From the NCBI GenBank assembly GCA_024305745.1, contig JAHRBS010000010.1, positions 1,867,501-1,931,500 of the forward strand: a stretch of DNA of 64,000 nt. Reading direction: 5' to 3'. Under the pieces are notes generated by a model that saw nothing but the letters and a program-made list of their open reading frames with translations, ran no database searches and had not been told where the DNA came from. Position 1 is the stretch's first letter; each line of letters begins with the position of its first letter. Source of the stretch: Polyporus tsugae. Lineage: Eukaryota; Basidiomycota; Agaricomycetes; Polyporales; Polyporaceae. A program made the translations under genes and the position numbers. Shown here in pieces: positions 33,701-44,552 of this stretch.

Positions 33701-34626
33701 CCCATCATCCTCAGACTGATGGACAGACAGAGCGCGTCAATCAAGAGATCGAACTCTATCTTCGGATCTTCTTGAACCACCGGCAGACTGATTGGATTGA
33801 ATGGCTCCCCTTGGCCATGTACGCCCATCGCATCTGCATACATTCCTCCACTGGCTTCTCCCCATACTACATGACTCATGGCTTTGAACCCTTCACCGGT
33901 GTTGAACCAAAGAAGGAGGTCGCCAATGAATCCGCTGATCAGTTCGCAACACGGATGAAAGAAATCTCAGAGCAGGCATCTCAATCGCTCACCATCACCA
34001 AAGAAGCCATGAAGCGCAAGTACGATTCCCACCGTCGCGAGTCCCTTGACTACCAACCTGGAGACTGGATTTACCTCTCTGCGTTGAACATCACTTCCGA
34101 GCGTCCAAGCAAGAAGCTTGATGACAAATGGTGGGGCCCCTTCCAAATTGAATCAAAGATTGGGGCCAGTGCCTACAAGCTCAAGCTCGGAAAGAAGCTC
34201 AAAGGACTACATCCAGTGTTCAACGAGTCTCTTCTCAAACGCGCAAATCCACCACGCTTTCCAAACCAGAAGCGTGCTCCCGTTGTCGCTCCCAACATTG
34301 CTGGACAATGGCGCGAACCGGTGGAAGTGCTAGACTCTCGATGGAAACGTGGTGCGCTTCAGTATCTAGTTCGCTGGGCCAAAGATGGTGTAGATGAACC
34401 ACGCACGGAAAACTTGTGGCTGCTTCAAAAAGACCTTATATGAAAGTACAAACAGAAGGACCTTGCCGACACATATCACCAAGCGAACCCCACAGCGCCA
34501 CGAGAACCCGTGATCGTCATCCTGGCTCGCATAGTACAAGGATCAATGCATGACCCCGAAAGACAAGGTTGGGAGAAATGGGATCGACGCTGGACAAATT
34601 GGAAAAACAAATCTACTACATCATAG
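30685..34626 (+). pseudogene. pol (protease, reverse transcriptase, RNase H, integrase, chromodomain-like), with six in-frame stops
   Basis: One frame, -1 relative to gag and overlapping it by about 30 nt, runs from 30685 to TAG 34624-34626. It is interrupted at 31075 (TAA), 31375 (TAG), 32017 (TAG), 32506 (TAG), 33382 (TGA) and 34441 (TGA). Protease has DTGCTGS. Reverse transcriptase has VMFFGLCNSPATFQ, but the YxDD box reads YLDN. RNase H ends with VNILSRR where Asp is usual. Integrase has the HHCC zinc region, then IWSDRGSNF and AHHPQTDGQTERVN with the expected D and E. The tail (EVLDSRWKRGALQYLVRW) is chromodomain-like and is cut by the 34441 stop. All breaks can be explained by C-to-T or G-to-A changes. 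Confidence 0.9.
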
Positions 34627-34672
34627 TATATGAACTTTACGACTCTTACGATATCATGAGGACATGAATCTT

Positions 34673-34682
34673 GAGGAGGGGG
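34673..34682 (+). other. Polypurine tract
   Basis: GAGGAGGGGG lies three bases upstream of the 3' LTR, the normal place for the plus-strand primer of an LTR retrotransposon. Confidence 0.8.
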
Positions 34683-34685
34683 TCA

Positions 34686-35024
34686 TGTCACGCGCCGAGC
34701 GCTCGCTCCTGGGATTTCTGCAGCAGACATATCTTTTGCTTATTCACGTACTTCCACCACAGCCTGTGGCTGCAGCACGGGCTCCCTTGCGGCCCTCCAC
34801 ACTCTCCTTTTAGAATAACACATGTACTGCAGGACTAGTAGCACCTGATTCCGAGTATCACATGTACCTGCAGATACAACAATATATAAGGCCCCGGGCT
34901 GAGGTCGCAGTACCTCAGTTTCGAGTTGGCATTTACTGGATAATCCTTTCCACTAGTGCTGCCTCGGAGAACCCTCCGCTCTTCTCCTCTGCAAAGCGCC
35001 CTCCGTAGCGCCTAGCTCGTGCCA
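34686..35024 (+). repeat. 3' LTR (339 bp)
   Basis: It runs from TGTCACGC to CTCGTGCCA and is nearly identical to the 5' LTR. TATATAA is at 34883-34889 and the predicted start AGTTTCGAGTT at 34917, a 34-nt gap against 41 in the 5' copy. It points toward the Rcf2-type gene, whose ATG is 328 nt after 34917. Confidence 0.95.
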
Positions 35025-35029
35025 CGGAG
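35025..35029. repeat. Right target-site duplication (CGGAG)
   Basis: Exact repeat of the five bases before the left LTR. It marks the right edge of the insertion. Confidence 0.93.
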
Positions 35030-35244
35030 TCGCAAGTTGCAATTCTAAGTTGCCAGCTGTGCGACTCGCCGGGTCCCGCCGAACTTCAGACGCCCATAAT
35101 TTCCAAACAGACAAGGTTCAACGGCATGACGTCAAGGATGTGTGGCGTTCTCCTTCAACGCACACAACCAAAGGATCCACCCACACCAGCTATGTCGCAC
35201 TTCAACCAAATCCCCTTCATCTCACCTCCAGGACACATACCACT

Positions 35245-36198
35245 ATGAAGGTAATTTGTTCCAAGTTCCCATTTTCGATTTTGATCGCTCATACGGTCCA
35301 CCAACTTACATCTGTTGTAGTTCGTCACCCAGGAGCAGCAGGAGGCTCAGCAGCGCGCCACCATAGTTGGGGGGTTGAAAGGGTTGGCAGGCGGATTGGT
35401 GGCCTCGGTTCCTCCGGCCTATTACCTCCAGCGCAAATCCACCTACTACCGCAACCTCCAGCCGTCTCTCAAGGCGCTTGGTATCATCCTTGTAGCCGTA
35501 CCTGCGTGCGTTATCTCGGCCGAGAAGGCGGGGATTGCATATGAGCGGGAGCAGTGGTACGTTTTCACACTCGTGCCTGTGCTGCGTCACTCCTTAATGC
35601 TGCGGGAATACTAGGAATGATGTTGGGAAGATGGAACTGGACGCTCAGCAGCGCCGTCAGGAGGCCAGCTGGGATAACCTCACCCTTCGTCAAAAGCTCA
35701 GTGACTTCGTGAGACGACATGAATACAGTGTCATCGTCGGAAGCTGGGCTGTCGCCCTGACTGGCGCCCTTCGCTATGCCCTAAAAGATCCGTAAGTGGA
35801 CAGCACTATCTAGACATTGATTTGCTCACCCTGTCATTACAGCATACAAAGTACCACGCAAAAGGTTCGCCGTAGCTGTGGTTGAATGCGGGGTTCCACG
35901 CTTACAGAGGTTTCACAGGTTGTCCAGGCTCGTGTTTGGGCACAAGGACTTACAATCGGCATCATCATCGCGGCAGGCATCTTAACTCATGCCCAACGTG
36001 CGCAGGTGTATGAAGAGGAGGACGAACGCGGTGTCAGACGCCTGGTCAGTACTAGTGGCCTCGGAGTTTCTTACCTATGTTCTCTAATCTGAAATGCCGA
36101 CATAGCCCACCGATCATTCTTGGATGGACGTACTGCAAAAGAGAGAGAAGGAGAAAGAACGGGCCAAATCAGGTGCCCTTACCGCTCGTGGGGCGTAA
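35245..36198 (+). CDS. Rcf2-type respiratory supercomplex factor, HIG1 domain (copy A)
   Basis: Six exons (35245-35250, 35321-35556, 35615-35791, 35843-35864, 35919-36044, 36106-36198) join in phase to 219 residues. The N-terminal part has two membrane helices (KGLAGGLVASVPPAYYL and LKALGIILVAVPACVISA). The C-terminal part is a HIG1 domain with helices YSVIVGSWAVALTGALRYAL and QGLTIGIIIAAGILTHAQRA around the VVQARVWAQ motif. Rcf2 is an inner mitochondrial membrane protein that binds cytochrome c oxidase and the III-IV supercomplex. The first exon is only two codons (Met-Lys). A close paralogue is at 48742-49521. A retroelement ends 215 bp upstream of the start, so its promoter may be altered. 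Confidence 0.88.
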
Positions 36199-37369
36199 TT
36201 TATGGAGTTTTGGTTGTGGTGTAAGTACCATGCGGCAAGGAAGCAGTACATGATCCACCGACGCTGTCGGATATAGGAACTGAGCTGTACTGTATCATCA
36301 CAGTGTATTCTACTTCGCTAGTGCAGCGCTAGCGCTGTATGCATGATCTAAAGTCACTATGAAGATAGCCAGCAACCCCTCAGTGATCAGTGATACTTAC
36401 TAACCCTGTGGGTCATTTTAGTTTCGGGGCCGCCATCCGCTCTTTTCGGGTGCGATGGTGTACTAAGCGGGGCCGATTACCCCATGACGCTGACCGCCCT
36501 ACCGAAATGCCGAAAGGGTGCCGCTCTTATACGAAGTCGTATCACTGTCGTTGACGCTCAAAGCGAGCGGGCATCGGACGCATTGAGCATCCCAGGGTCC
36601 CAACGTTCTGGGGAGGGAAACTAGTGATTAAGTTTGGAGAAATGGGTTTCGTTCGGGGCCGGTACTTACATCGAGGCTGGACACTCGGAGAAGGGGGCCG
36701 CATGACTTTCCCGTGCGAGTGGTTTTACATTTGCAAGCCATGGGGACAGTCAGTCCTTGTGCCAGTTACGAAGAGGTTGGGTGAGACATAACTGCGCCGT
36801 TCTTACTGTACCAGGTTCTCGCTGTGGAAAATGTCCGCAAGGTGGCGGTGTCGGTTGCTTGGCGTCCCACACGTGTGCCGAGATCGAAACGTCGACGGAG
36901 CAGCTGCGTCAACTTATGACGCACGATCTGAATTCAATATTCAAGTTCATGGCCTGGCGCAGTGGAACACAGTGCGGCAGACGCACGTATCTCTCGGGCC
37001 GCCAGCAACTGAATTGTCAATGTTATGAGGGGGCGGAGATACCGCCGGTCCAGGGTCCGACAAGGCCCGAAAACCACCTGGGTTAATATTCGTGGTCATT
37101 AAGCGGGATCGCATCGTGAATCGCCTCTGTAAGAAATCTGTGGTGTTCAGATGACAAAGTCTACGACCGCACGATCTTATAAGTGCCTTTAAGCGAATCC
37201 CGGGAGGTTTTCAAGGGGGCACCCCTAACTTTGTTCTTCTCCCCTCTCCTCCATCTGGAATCCGGCCATCTGCATCAAGCCCTGCCCTTGCGCTCCCTTC
37301 CTTGACTGCCGCAGTTGCTGCGCTAGGGCCGAAGAGTCGTCGCTGAGTAGGCCGAGATTATCCAGGAAC
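36199..37369. other. 1.17-kb region without a recognisable gene
   Basis: It lies between copy A of the Rcf2-type gene and the multi-span membrane protein. Small frames such as 36757-37086 lack similarity or introns that would support them. CGGGGCCG occurs three times (near 36424, 36468 and 36653). This may be chance or decayed repeat sequence. The right end should hold the promoter of the 37370 gene. Confidence 0.5.
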
Positions 37370-38953
37370 ATGGGTCGATACTTCATCAGGTGAGTTTGGT
37401 CATCATCAGAGCCGCCCGCCCCAATCGTCGCCGCGCGCTGGCCCACCACCAGCGTCTAGCGGCACTTCACCGCAACCCACCATCTTTTCCGTACTCCGTC
37501 GTCGTCTCTCTCTCGACTCCACCACTGTGCTTATTCTTCCTCCTCCCTACATCTTTCGTCCTCCTCACCCCTGGCGGAATTGTCGTTGCTCCTCGGCTCT
37601 TTGAGTCTTTCCTCCCTCCTCGCTTGTTAGGCCAACCCCTTCAACGCACCCGCCGCCTCTGTCTTTGCTTCCCCAACTCATGTCGCTCTCTAGATCTCTC
37701 TCTCTCGCCGGCTCGCTTGTCGGCGCGGTGTGCAACCTCGCATTTGCACTCCGCCTCCTTGCCCTCTCGCGCTCGCTCGGTTGGGAAAGCGAGAGCGAGT
37801 GGGAGGGCTCTACCGACGCCTGGGCAGTCGACTCTGTCCGGGTCGTCTGGGGCCTCCTCTTTGCATACTTTGCTGCAGCTGCGGCATCGTGTTTCATTGG
37901 GTTCGTTGGAATCGCCAAAGTACGTCCCCTTACCTTCTTCATTCCTCCGTTCAGCGTGCACCATGTTGATATCTGCACTTTCTCCTTCCATGATCTCCTC
38001 ATCCGGGCGATTTTCGGTCTCCGCAGCACGTCCGCCTCTTCGTGCGCATTTACCGCGACTATTCCATCGCGGACTTTGTGTTCGTGACCCTGGCCACGCT
38101 CAGCGTCAGTTATACAACATTCAGCCAGCCCTACGTGCGGTCGACTGTGTGTGAAGAGTTGTCGCGGCACCCCGAGCTCATGCGCGACATGGGAGACATG
38201 GGTCTCTCACTTGAGAACTGCGAGCAGTGGTTCGAGCGTGCAGTGGTCGCCGTGCTCGGCATCATGTTCATCCTTATCGTTGTAAGGGTGAGTCTTCTTC
38301 CCGTCCTCCTTTCTGTCAACTGGCCGCCACCGCCACCTACGTCTCATCTCCTCGCCTGTTGGCTGTTGAGAGCCGTGTCATAGTCTGCTGTCATAGCTCG
38401 ACTATGTCCGCAGGCCATGGACTCGTGCGGTGGCAGGTTGGGCTATATTTAGTCAGGATGCTGACATGTTCTTTCTTGGTCAACGCCCCGGACTTGAAAT
38501 ACGCAGTTGCACATCGTCATTGCCCTCTCGCAATACTACAGCTACATCTCCCGAGAGCTCCTTGCGAGCGTTCGGACCCACGTTCTCGGGATGCGCACAA
38601 TCAAGACCGACATGCCGCTGCAGCGCATATACCTGATGCCCACGCCAACATCACCTTCAGCTTCGTCGTTGGACGGACGCCCACATCAATATCCAACGTC
38701 GAGTGAGGACGTCACTGTCTACGCGACAGTGCCTATTGGAGGGATGTCGGAGGAGGACGCCCGGAAGATGCACGCCACCCCGGCATGGATCGCCGCGAGC
38801 CCCGTCTCCCCCAGCACATCAACACCGCGGCCACATCGGCATTCACACTCGCACTCTCACACGCACCCCCACGCGCGTTGGCACTCTCACTCACATAGGC
38901 ATACAAGTTCGCGACCAGGTGTGAATGACGAGAAGACCCCATTCCCCGCATGA
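37370..38953 (+). CDS. Multi-span membrane protein with His-rich C-terminal tail, unknown function
   Basis: Three well-supported exons (ending 37919, 38027-38287, 38507-38953) encode four or five membrane helices: SLAGSLVGAVCNLAFALRLL, VVWGLLFAYFAAAAASCFIG, FVFVTLATLSVSYTTFSQ, AVVAVLGIMFILIVV and a weaker one at LHIVIALSQYYSYIS. A cytosolic-looking tail follows, ending with a His/Ser run (HRHSHSHSHTHPH). The start is uncertain. ATG 37370 (MGRYFI) followed by a 304-nt intron joins in phase and gives 317 residues. ATG 37680 gives 304 residues with no such intron. The layout recalls small fungal tetraspan membrane proteins. I do not recognise the family and assign no function. Confidence 0.7.
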
Positions 38954-40513
38954 TTGGGCTTCTGCGGTTTCCCGGTCTCCTTCAGGACATGTAGTTTCCG
39001 TGCTCAGCCGGTTCGGTGCTTGTTCCTTCTCATGTATCGAGGGGGCGGCAACGTTCTGGTGTCTAGGACGGAATAGTGTCCTCTTTCGATCCTGACGATG
39101 ATTATTGTGCATCCACATTGCCCATGACCGTGTATTCGAGTGTGTCCTACTACATATAGGTTATAATCTTATCGCGTCGTAGGTCCCGATATCAATGTCC
39201 TTGCTCCCTCCTTCCCAGTAGCCCTCCGCCCTGTCCCTCGAGAGGTCTTGATGACAGTGCATACCCCACCCATTCACCTTTATCGCCGTCTTCTCCTTCC
39301 AACCATCCTATCACACTCTGCGCCATCCGTCACTACAGCATCCCCATCTTCCCACAATCCAGTACCGCCTTGCAGTATCATCCGCACATTCAGCACATCC
39401 GAATTCCTGGCGTTTACTCTGTATCCTCCCCTCCTCTCGTGTACGCCACATGCCCTGTCAATAGTCCTGTCGATGGACAGATGTCGTTCTGGTCACGTAC
39501 GATGACATTGCTCATGTATGTTTAGCTCGTTCTTTCCTGGGTATTATGTCTGCTGCACTGGAGTCTGGGCTGGCCTTTGTTCCCCCTGCGTGCGAACAGT
39601 ACGTTCGTCTCACACGCGGAGATACGCCGAGCTACGCATATGAAGACCAGACTTCGATGCATCGGCAGTGACAGTGGGCGGTGGGAAGCGAGTCAGCAAC
39701 GGTCGAACGTTGAGCTCTTCGCCAATCGGTCATGTCAATGGGCTACCTACGCGGGTACGCCCGGGATATCGATCTCGCAACTGTTTAGCGATGAGGACAT
39801 GAGCGAAGCGTGGCGGCAATCGTGCGGCGGAGTAGAGTTCATCGTTCGAAGATTCAGAAGCTGCAGCTGAACATCAAAATGGGCCGGTGCGATGGTCTGG
39901 TGGGTTGCCGGCAAGGGAACTCCTGGGGACTGGGTCGCGTACGGTGGGGAAGATCAAAGGGTGCTGTAAGCATGTCTTCTTCATGGGCCAGCCTGGGTTA
40001 ATGACGTCAAGGCGATGTTCGGCCGCTTGTAAAGTGCGTGCACAAGAATGGCACAGGTGTTGTCCGACGCAATTGTACTGCACCCCGGGAGGTAGTAGCC
40101 CGCGGCGACGGACGACCCAGCCATATGGGGATGTTCGGGGCTTGCCGCGTAGTAAATATTGTGGTGTGGTCGTTCCTGGGTCGTGCACACGTGCAAGACT
40201 TCAACGTTTCAACGAACGCCGCAGACGCAAGGCTGCGCGACTGGTTAACAGCGTCCGATAGGTGAGGGGAAACATATCGCTGATGGATATGTTTGTCAGG
40301 GATTGGGGTGGACGCGTGGGCCCGAGGCAAGGGGGCTCATGGGAGAATTTGTCGAGAGTGCGCTCGGCGCCTGCGGTCGAAGAGCAAGATTTCGCAGTCT
40401 GGTCAGGCCGAGACTGTCGTGCTCCATCATCCTCCTCCTTGCCTCATATAACCCCTCGTTTTCTGGCGTCCTCGGCAGATACGCGTCCCTCTCTGGTGCT
40501 CCCCCGCCATCCC
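38954..40513. other. 1.56-kb region without a recognisable gene
   Basis: It lies between two genes on the plus strand and includes the 3' end of the first and the promoter of the second. Several frames of 60-125 codons exist on both strands but none has family similarity or a good start. No repeat ends or RNA gene were recognised. Confidence 0.5.
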
Positions 40514-42696
40514 ATGGCGTCCAAAACGCATCCACGCTCGCCCTCACCCCCGCCCGCCGCCGAGCAGCCGTCTCTCCTCAAAAGGCTCAAGTCTAGCCAC
40601 ATCTCTGACACCCCACCATCCACCGCATCTGACTCGGCACCACACTTCGCGACGGGGTTGTTTGTGCCGTCTAACATCCACAGATTGCACACGGAGTACG
40701 ACGGCAGCGCGCCCTTCAAGCACGCTGTGGTGGAGAAGCTGTTCCAGGACGATCTCCTGCACAAAGTCAAGGACGAGGCGCTCGCAGAGCTCAGCTTCTC
40801 AGAGAAGGAGACAGACATTTACAAGGTGCGTCATCCTCGCGTGCTTTCCTTCGCACTCGCGCGCCCGCTATCTGGTGTTCGCCGCTGTGCCCGTTGCTCA
40901 GTGTCCGGGGGGTCCATGATCCGTACACGGCTAGGCTGGTGTTAATCTACATCTTATCAGGTCTACCAAACCGGCGACCTCGCCTCGCTCTCGTACCTCA
41001 CCGAACAGCAGATCGCGCTCCTCCCTTCCCTCCTCACCCTCCGCAATGCGCTCTACTCCCCCATGTTCCGCGATTTCCTCCGCGCCGTCACCGGTTGCGG
41101 TCCTCTTTCGGGCACGAAGCAAGACATGTCAGTCGTGTCATACCGCAAAGGCTGCCACCTCCTCAACCATGACGATGTGATCGGCACTAGGCGCGTTTCG
41201 TACATCCTCTACATGCCCTTACCGCACTACCAGGGATGGCAGGCGGACTGGGGCGGCGCGCTCGAGTTATATCCAGTGAAGCCTGGCCCAGAAGGCGTCC
41301 CCGAACCTGAACCTGTGCCTGAGAAGAGCGTCCCTCCGGTCTGGAATCAATTCATATTTTTCGAGGTTCAGCCAGGGCACAGTTTTCACTCAGTCGAGGA
41401 GGTCGTCGTGGGAGAGTCCGAGGACGGTCGGCAACGGCTCAGCATCAGCGGGTGGTTCCATGCCCCCCAGCCTGGCGAGGAAGGCTACGTACCAGAAGCG
41501 CAGCCTGAAGTGAAAAGCTCGCGTGAGCAACTGGTGAGTCTCGTTCCTGTGCAAGCCGAACCCATGGGTTATTCGGCCTGACAATTTCTCTCAGGCATCA
41601 ACTCAAACCGACTTCAAGTCCTACCCCGAAAACGCCGACCCACCGTTGCCAGACGACCCCCTCTCGGAGGAACACGTCTCGTTCCTCTCGGAATTCCTCA
41701 ACCCCGTCTACCTCCAAGCTCGCACGATGAAAGCGCTCGCCTCCCGCTTCGTCGACGAGTCAAGTCTCGAACTGCACTCCTTCCTCTGCGCCCCCCTCGC
41801 AGACAAGCTCCGCACTGCCCTCGTGGAGAAGGATGACCAGGAGGGGCTCGGCCCGAAGCGCGCGACGCGCATCCCCCCGCACACCGTCGGCGGCGAGGGC
41901 GCGTGGCAGGTCCGCGGCCCCCCGCACAAGTGGCGGTACGGCACGCTGCGGCCGCTCGAGGGCGGCGGGCCGAAGATGGCAGTGAGCCCGCGCTGGGCGC
42001 ACGCGGACGTCGACGACGTGGTGCGGAGCCTGCAGGACGAGCTCTACCCGAGCGTGGCGTTCCGCGCGTGGCTCGCGTGCGTGTCGAAGCTGCTGCCCGT
42101 GCGGCACTCGGAGGAGGCGCGGCGGTTCAGGCCAGGGCTCGACTACACGCTCGCGACGAGCGAGGCGGCGGAGGCACGGTTGGACGTCGTGCTCGGCCTG
42201 ACGCCGCAGGTGGAGCCCCCGCGGGAGGAGGGCGGCGGCTCGAGTGGGGAGGACGCGGTTCCCGTTGGGTGGCAGACTGGCGAGTGGGGCGGTTGGGAGG
42301 TATGCATTGTTATGGCTTTCGTGAGCCCCTGGTGCCTGACTTGCTGTTCTTATTTTACAGTGCTACATGGCTCCTCACGAGGAGGAGGACGACCCTGCGG
42401 TCTACCGCTCTGGGTCCGCAAAGAAAAAGAATGGGACCAACGGCACAAATGGTCATCCAGAGACCAAGGAGGAAACAATGCAGGACGTCGAAGAAGACGA
42501 GGAAGATGAGGACGGGGACGACAGCACGCTGTTAACGGTGCAGCCAGGCTTCAACCGGCTGCTGCTGGTCCTGCGCGATGAGGGTGTCATGCACTTTGTG
42601 AAGTATGTTTCCGCCGCTGCAGAGGGCTCACGGTGGGATATTTGCGGCGAGTTTGAGATTGGGATGATCCAGGAGGACTCTGCGGACGAGTCATGA
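40514..42696 (+). CDS. TPA1: Tpa1/Ofd1 prolyl dihydroxylase (2-oxoglutarate and Fe(II) dependent)
   Basis: Starts at ATG 40514 (MASKTHPRSPSPPP) with a basic KRLK signal and ends at TGA 42694-42696, with introns near 40826-40960, 41534-41594 and 42300-42360. The N-terminal catalytic domain has the iron site HDD within CHLLNHDDVIGTRRVSYIL, the distal His in VQPGHSFHSVEEV, and an Arg in RLSISGWFHAP that can hold 2-oxoglutarate. The C-terminal half is the Ofd1-type non-catalytic domain, with an acidic stretch (EEDEEDEDGDD) near 42500. Tpa1/OGFOD1 hydroxylates a proline of ribosomal protein uS12. Ofd1 in Schizosaccharomyces also controls Sre1 turnover in response to oxygen. Length and order are typical. 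Confidence 0.92.
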
Positions 42697-42945
42697 TGCG
42701 AGCAAGGATGGTTGTCTACCTGGTGTGCGTGCGATTATAATGTTGTCCTTGTATTGCATGCCCCTGATCCTATTTCGTATACTCATATATTGCCCCTGGC
42801 TGCGAGTAAGTAGCTGTAGTAGCACGTAATGACATACCATCACGCTCCCATCAGGACTGCATGAACCACTGCATGGGTATTGGCCAGATACACAGTACAC
42901 ATTGACGCACAGCAAAGCGGGGTATATACTTGTATTACAGTCGTA

Positions 42946-44552
42946 CTAGAACACGATCTTCGTGCCCTGACTAGGGACGATGGAAGGATCTTCGCGCTTC
43001 GCCATTGCGAGCGCGGCACCCGGTTTCGAACGTGCCACTCTGCGCCCTTTGTCTCTTCCCTGAGCCTGGCCCTCTCCGGCGACGCGCCGCTTCTTTGCCG
43101 GATGCTCTGGCTGCTCGGCCTCATTACCCTCCTCTGCACCCGCCTGGTTTTGCCGGGCTGGACGCTCACGCTTAATAGCCACCTCCTTCGGTTTCTTCTC
43201 CCGCGGAGGTCCTCCTCCGCCCCGACGGACAGCTTCGGGCGAAGCGTATTCAACAACAAGCTTCCGTCCGTTAAGATGATGGTTCCGAGGGTTAGTCAGC
43301 GCAGCAGTGGCGTGTTCTGTGTTCGTGAAGTCCACGAAGGCCCATCTGTTATCAGATAAGTGCGTGTGGTCAGCTCTCTGGCTCTCCGGCGGACACGACG
43401 ATGACGTTGGCACTCTGTATGTGCGGGTGAGGATGCCGCCTGGACGAAGGCTGGATGCGACTGGAACGAGACGCTCCGAAGGACGCAACGCGCAAAGACC
43501 GCCGGGACACGTCGTAGAGACGTAATAATTGGCAGAACGCACCCTTTGCACTTCCCGCTGTCCTCGAACGTTCCGAGACGGATCTTGCGAATCCACTTCT
43601 CGTCAGCAGAGGCGTCCTTGGCGCGGTGAGAATCCAGGAGCTCGCGAATGGAGTCATCGGTCGTTTCAAAACCGAGATTGCCCAGGAAAAGTGTGGGGCC
43701 CGGAGGCTGCTTTTGCACTGCGAGAATCTTCTGCGCGGTCTTGGTATGTCCGGTGGTCTTAGAACCTGCCGACGCATCTCCGCCATCTGCACCCGCCGCA
43801 GTCGCGGGCGCAGGGCGACCATTGAAGTCGCCACCTACAACGGCACATGAGGGGTGGCGGCGAAAATGCGCGTTTGGGGTACGTACCGTCTTTAATAAGC
43901 AAACGACGTCCTTCGAGAGGATTCTCGGACATCGTTATCGCAACGGTTTTTGCGTCCGGCGTAGCAAAGTCCACATATGCAAAGCTGGAGAAAGGAGACA
44001 GGTGTATTGTTTGTACGGTGGACACACAATTGGGTAGGTTAATGTCAGAACTGACCCTCGGTTCTCCTTCCGTGGACCTGTGCCCGGCGGACCACCCTGC
44101 GCCATCTTCATCGGCATGTGTACTCGTGTGATCTCCCCAGCGCCTTCGAAGAACGTCCTCAAGGATGCAGGCGTGCTTTTGAACGATAGGTTGCCGACCC
44201 AAATAGAATTCTGGCGTTTGGGTAGCTTCGAGGGTGGGAGCTCGGCCGCGTTCTTCATCTTGTCTTTGCCCTTTTTGCTCGAGGCATCGCCAACGGGATC
44301 AGTGTCTTTGTGTATCGTGCGCTCCGCTTTCTTCTTCTGTCTGCGTTTTTCAGCGTGCGAGAGCACAAGTTCGTGTTCGTCCTCCGCGTCAGATTGGGAG
44401 TCGGTAGAGCTGTCGGAATCATCGGAGAGGTTCTGTTCCTCAGAGGAGCTCTCGGCCTCATGGTCTGAAAGATGTTGCCTGTTCCGAGCGTGCTGAGGTG
44501 GGAGTGTAGACTGTTCCGAGTCGGAAGAACTGCTGGAAGTGGAGGAAGACAT
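42946..44552 (-). CDS. NOP13: Nop13-like nucleolar RNA-binding protein with two RRMs
   Basis: Starts at ATG 44552 (MSSSTSSSSSDSEQ) and ends at TAG 42946-42948, with introns inside each RRM. A Ser/Asp/Glu-rich N-terminus leads to RRM1: RNP2 is SIWVGNLSF and RNP1 is FAYVDFA. RRM2 follows with TLFLGNLGFETTDDSIREL and WAFVDFTNTEHAT. The C-terminus is Lys/Arg-rich (PAKKRRVAG) and ends KREDPSIVPSQGTKIVF, matching the conserved end of Nop13/RBM34-like proteins. Yeast Nop13 is found in the nucleolus and pre-ribosomes. This gene converges on Tpa1, whose stop is 250 bp away. Confidence 0.88.

Larger units (their letters stand above)
27044..35029 (+). mobile_element. Ty3/Gypsy LTR retrotransposon, self-priming chromovirus type, defective
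   Basis: Complete-length element with LTRs at 27049-27394 and 34686-35024, flanked by the 5-bp target duplication CGGAG (27044-27048 and 35025-35029). Order inside is primer site, an extra ORF, gag, then pol with protease, reverse transcriptase, RNase H, integrase and a chromodomain-like tail. Protease, RT, RNase H, integrase order defines Ty3/Gypsy, and the chromodomain defines chromoviruses. The primer site pairs with the predicted start of the LTR transcript, as in the Tf1/sushi group. The LTRs differ by only two substitutions and one 7-bp repeat, so the insertion is young. Yet pol carries six in-frame stops and altered active-site residues, so this copy cannot be autonomous as it stands. 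Confidence 0.95.

Noticed and set aside
31360..34443. Stop-codon readthrough or recoding as the way pol is expressed
   Set aside because: The breaks use all three stop codons and coincide with Asp-to-Asn changes in two active sites, so decay is more likely than programmed recoding.
37390..38154. 254-codon frame overlapping the tetraspan gene
   Set aside because: It runs across clear donor and acceptor sites in a different phase from the conserved membrane helices. Its hydrophobic look comes from the pyrimidine-rich leader.
41903..42535. Arg/Ala-rich plus-strand frame in the Tpa1 gene
   Set aside because: It is a +1 shadow of the GC-rich Ofd1 C-terminal exon.
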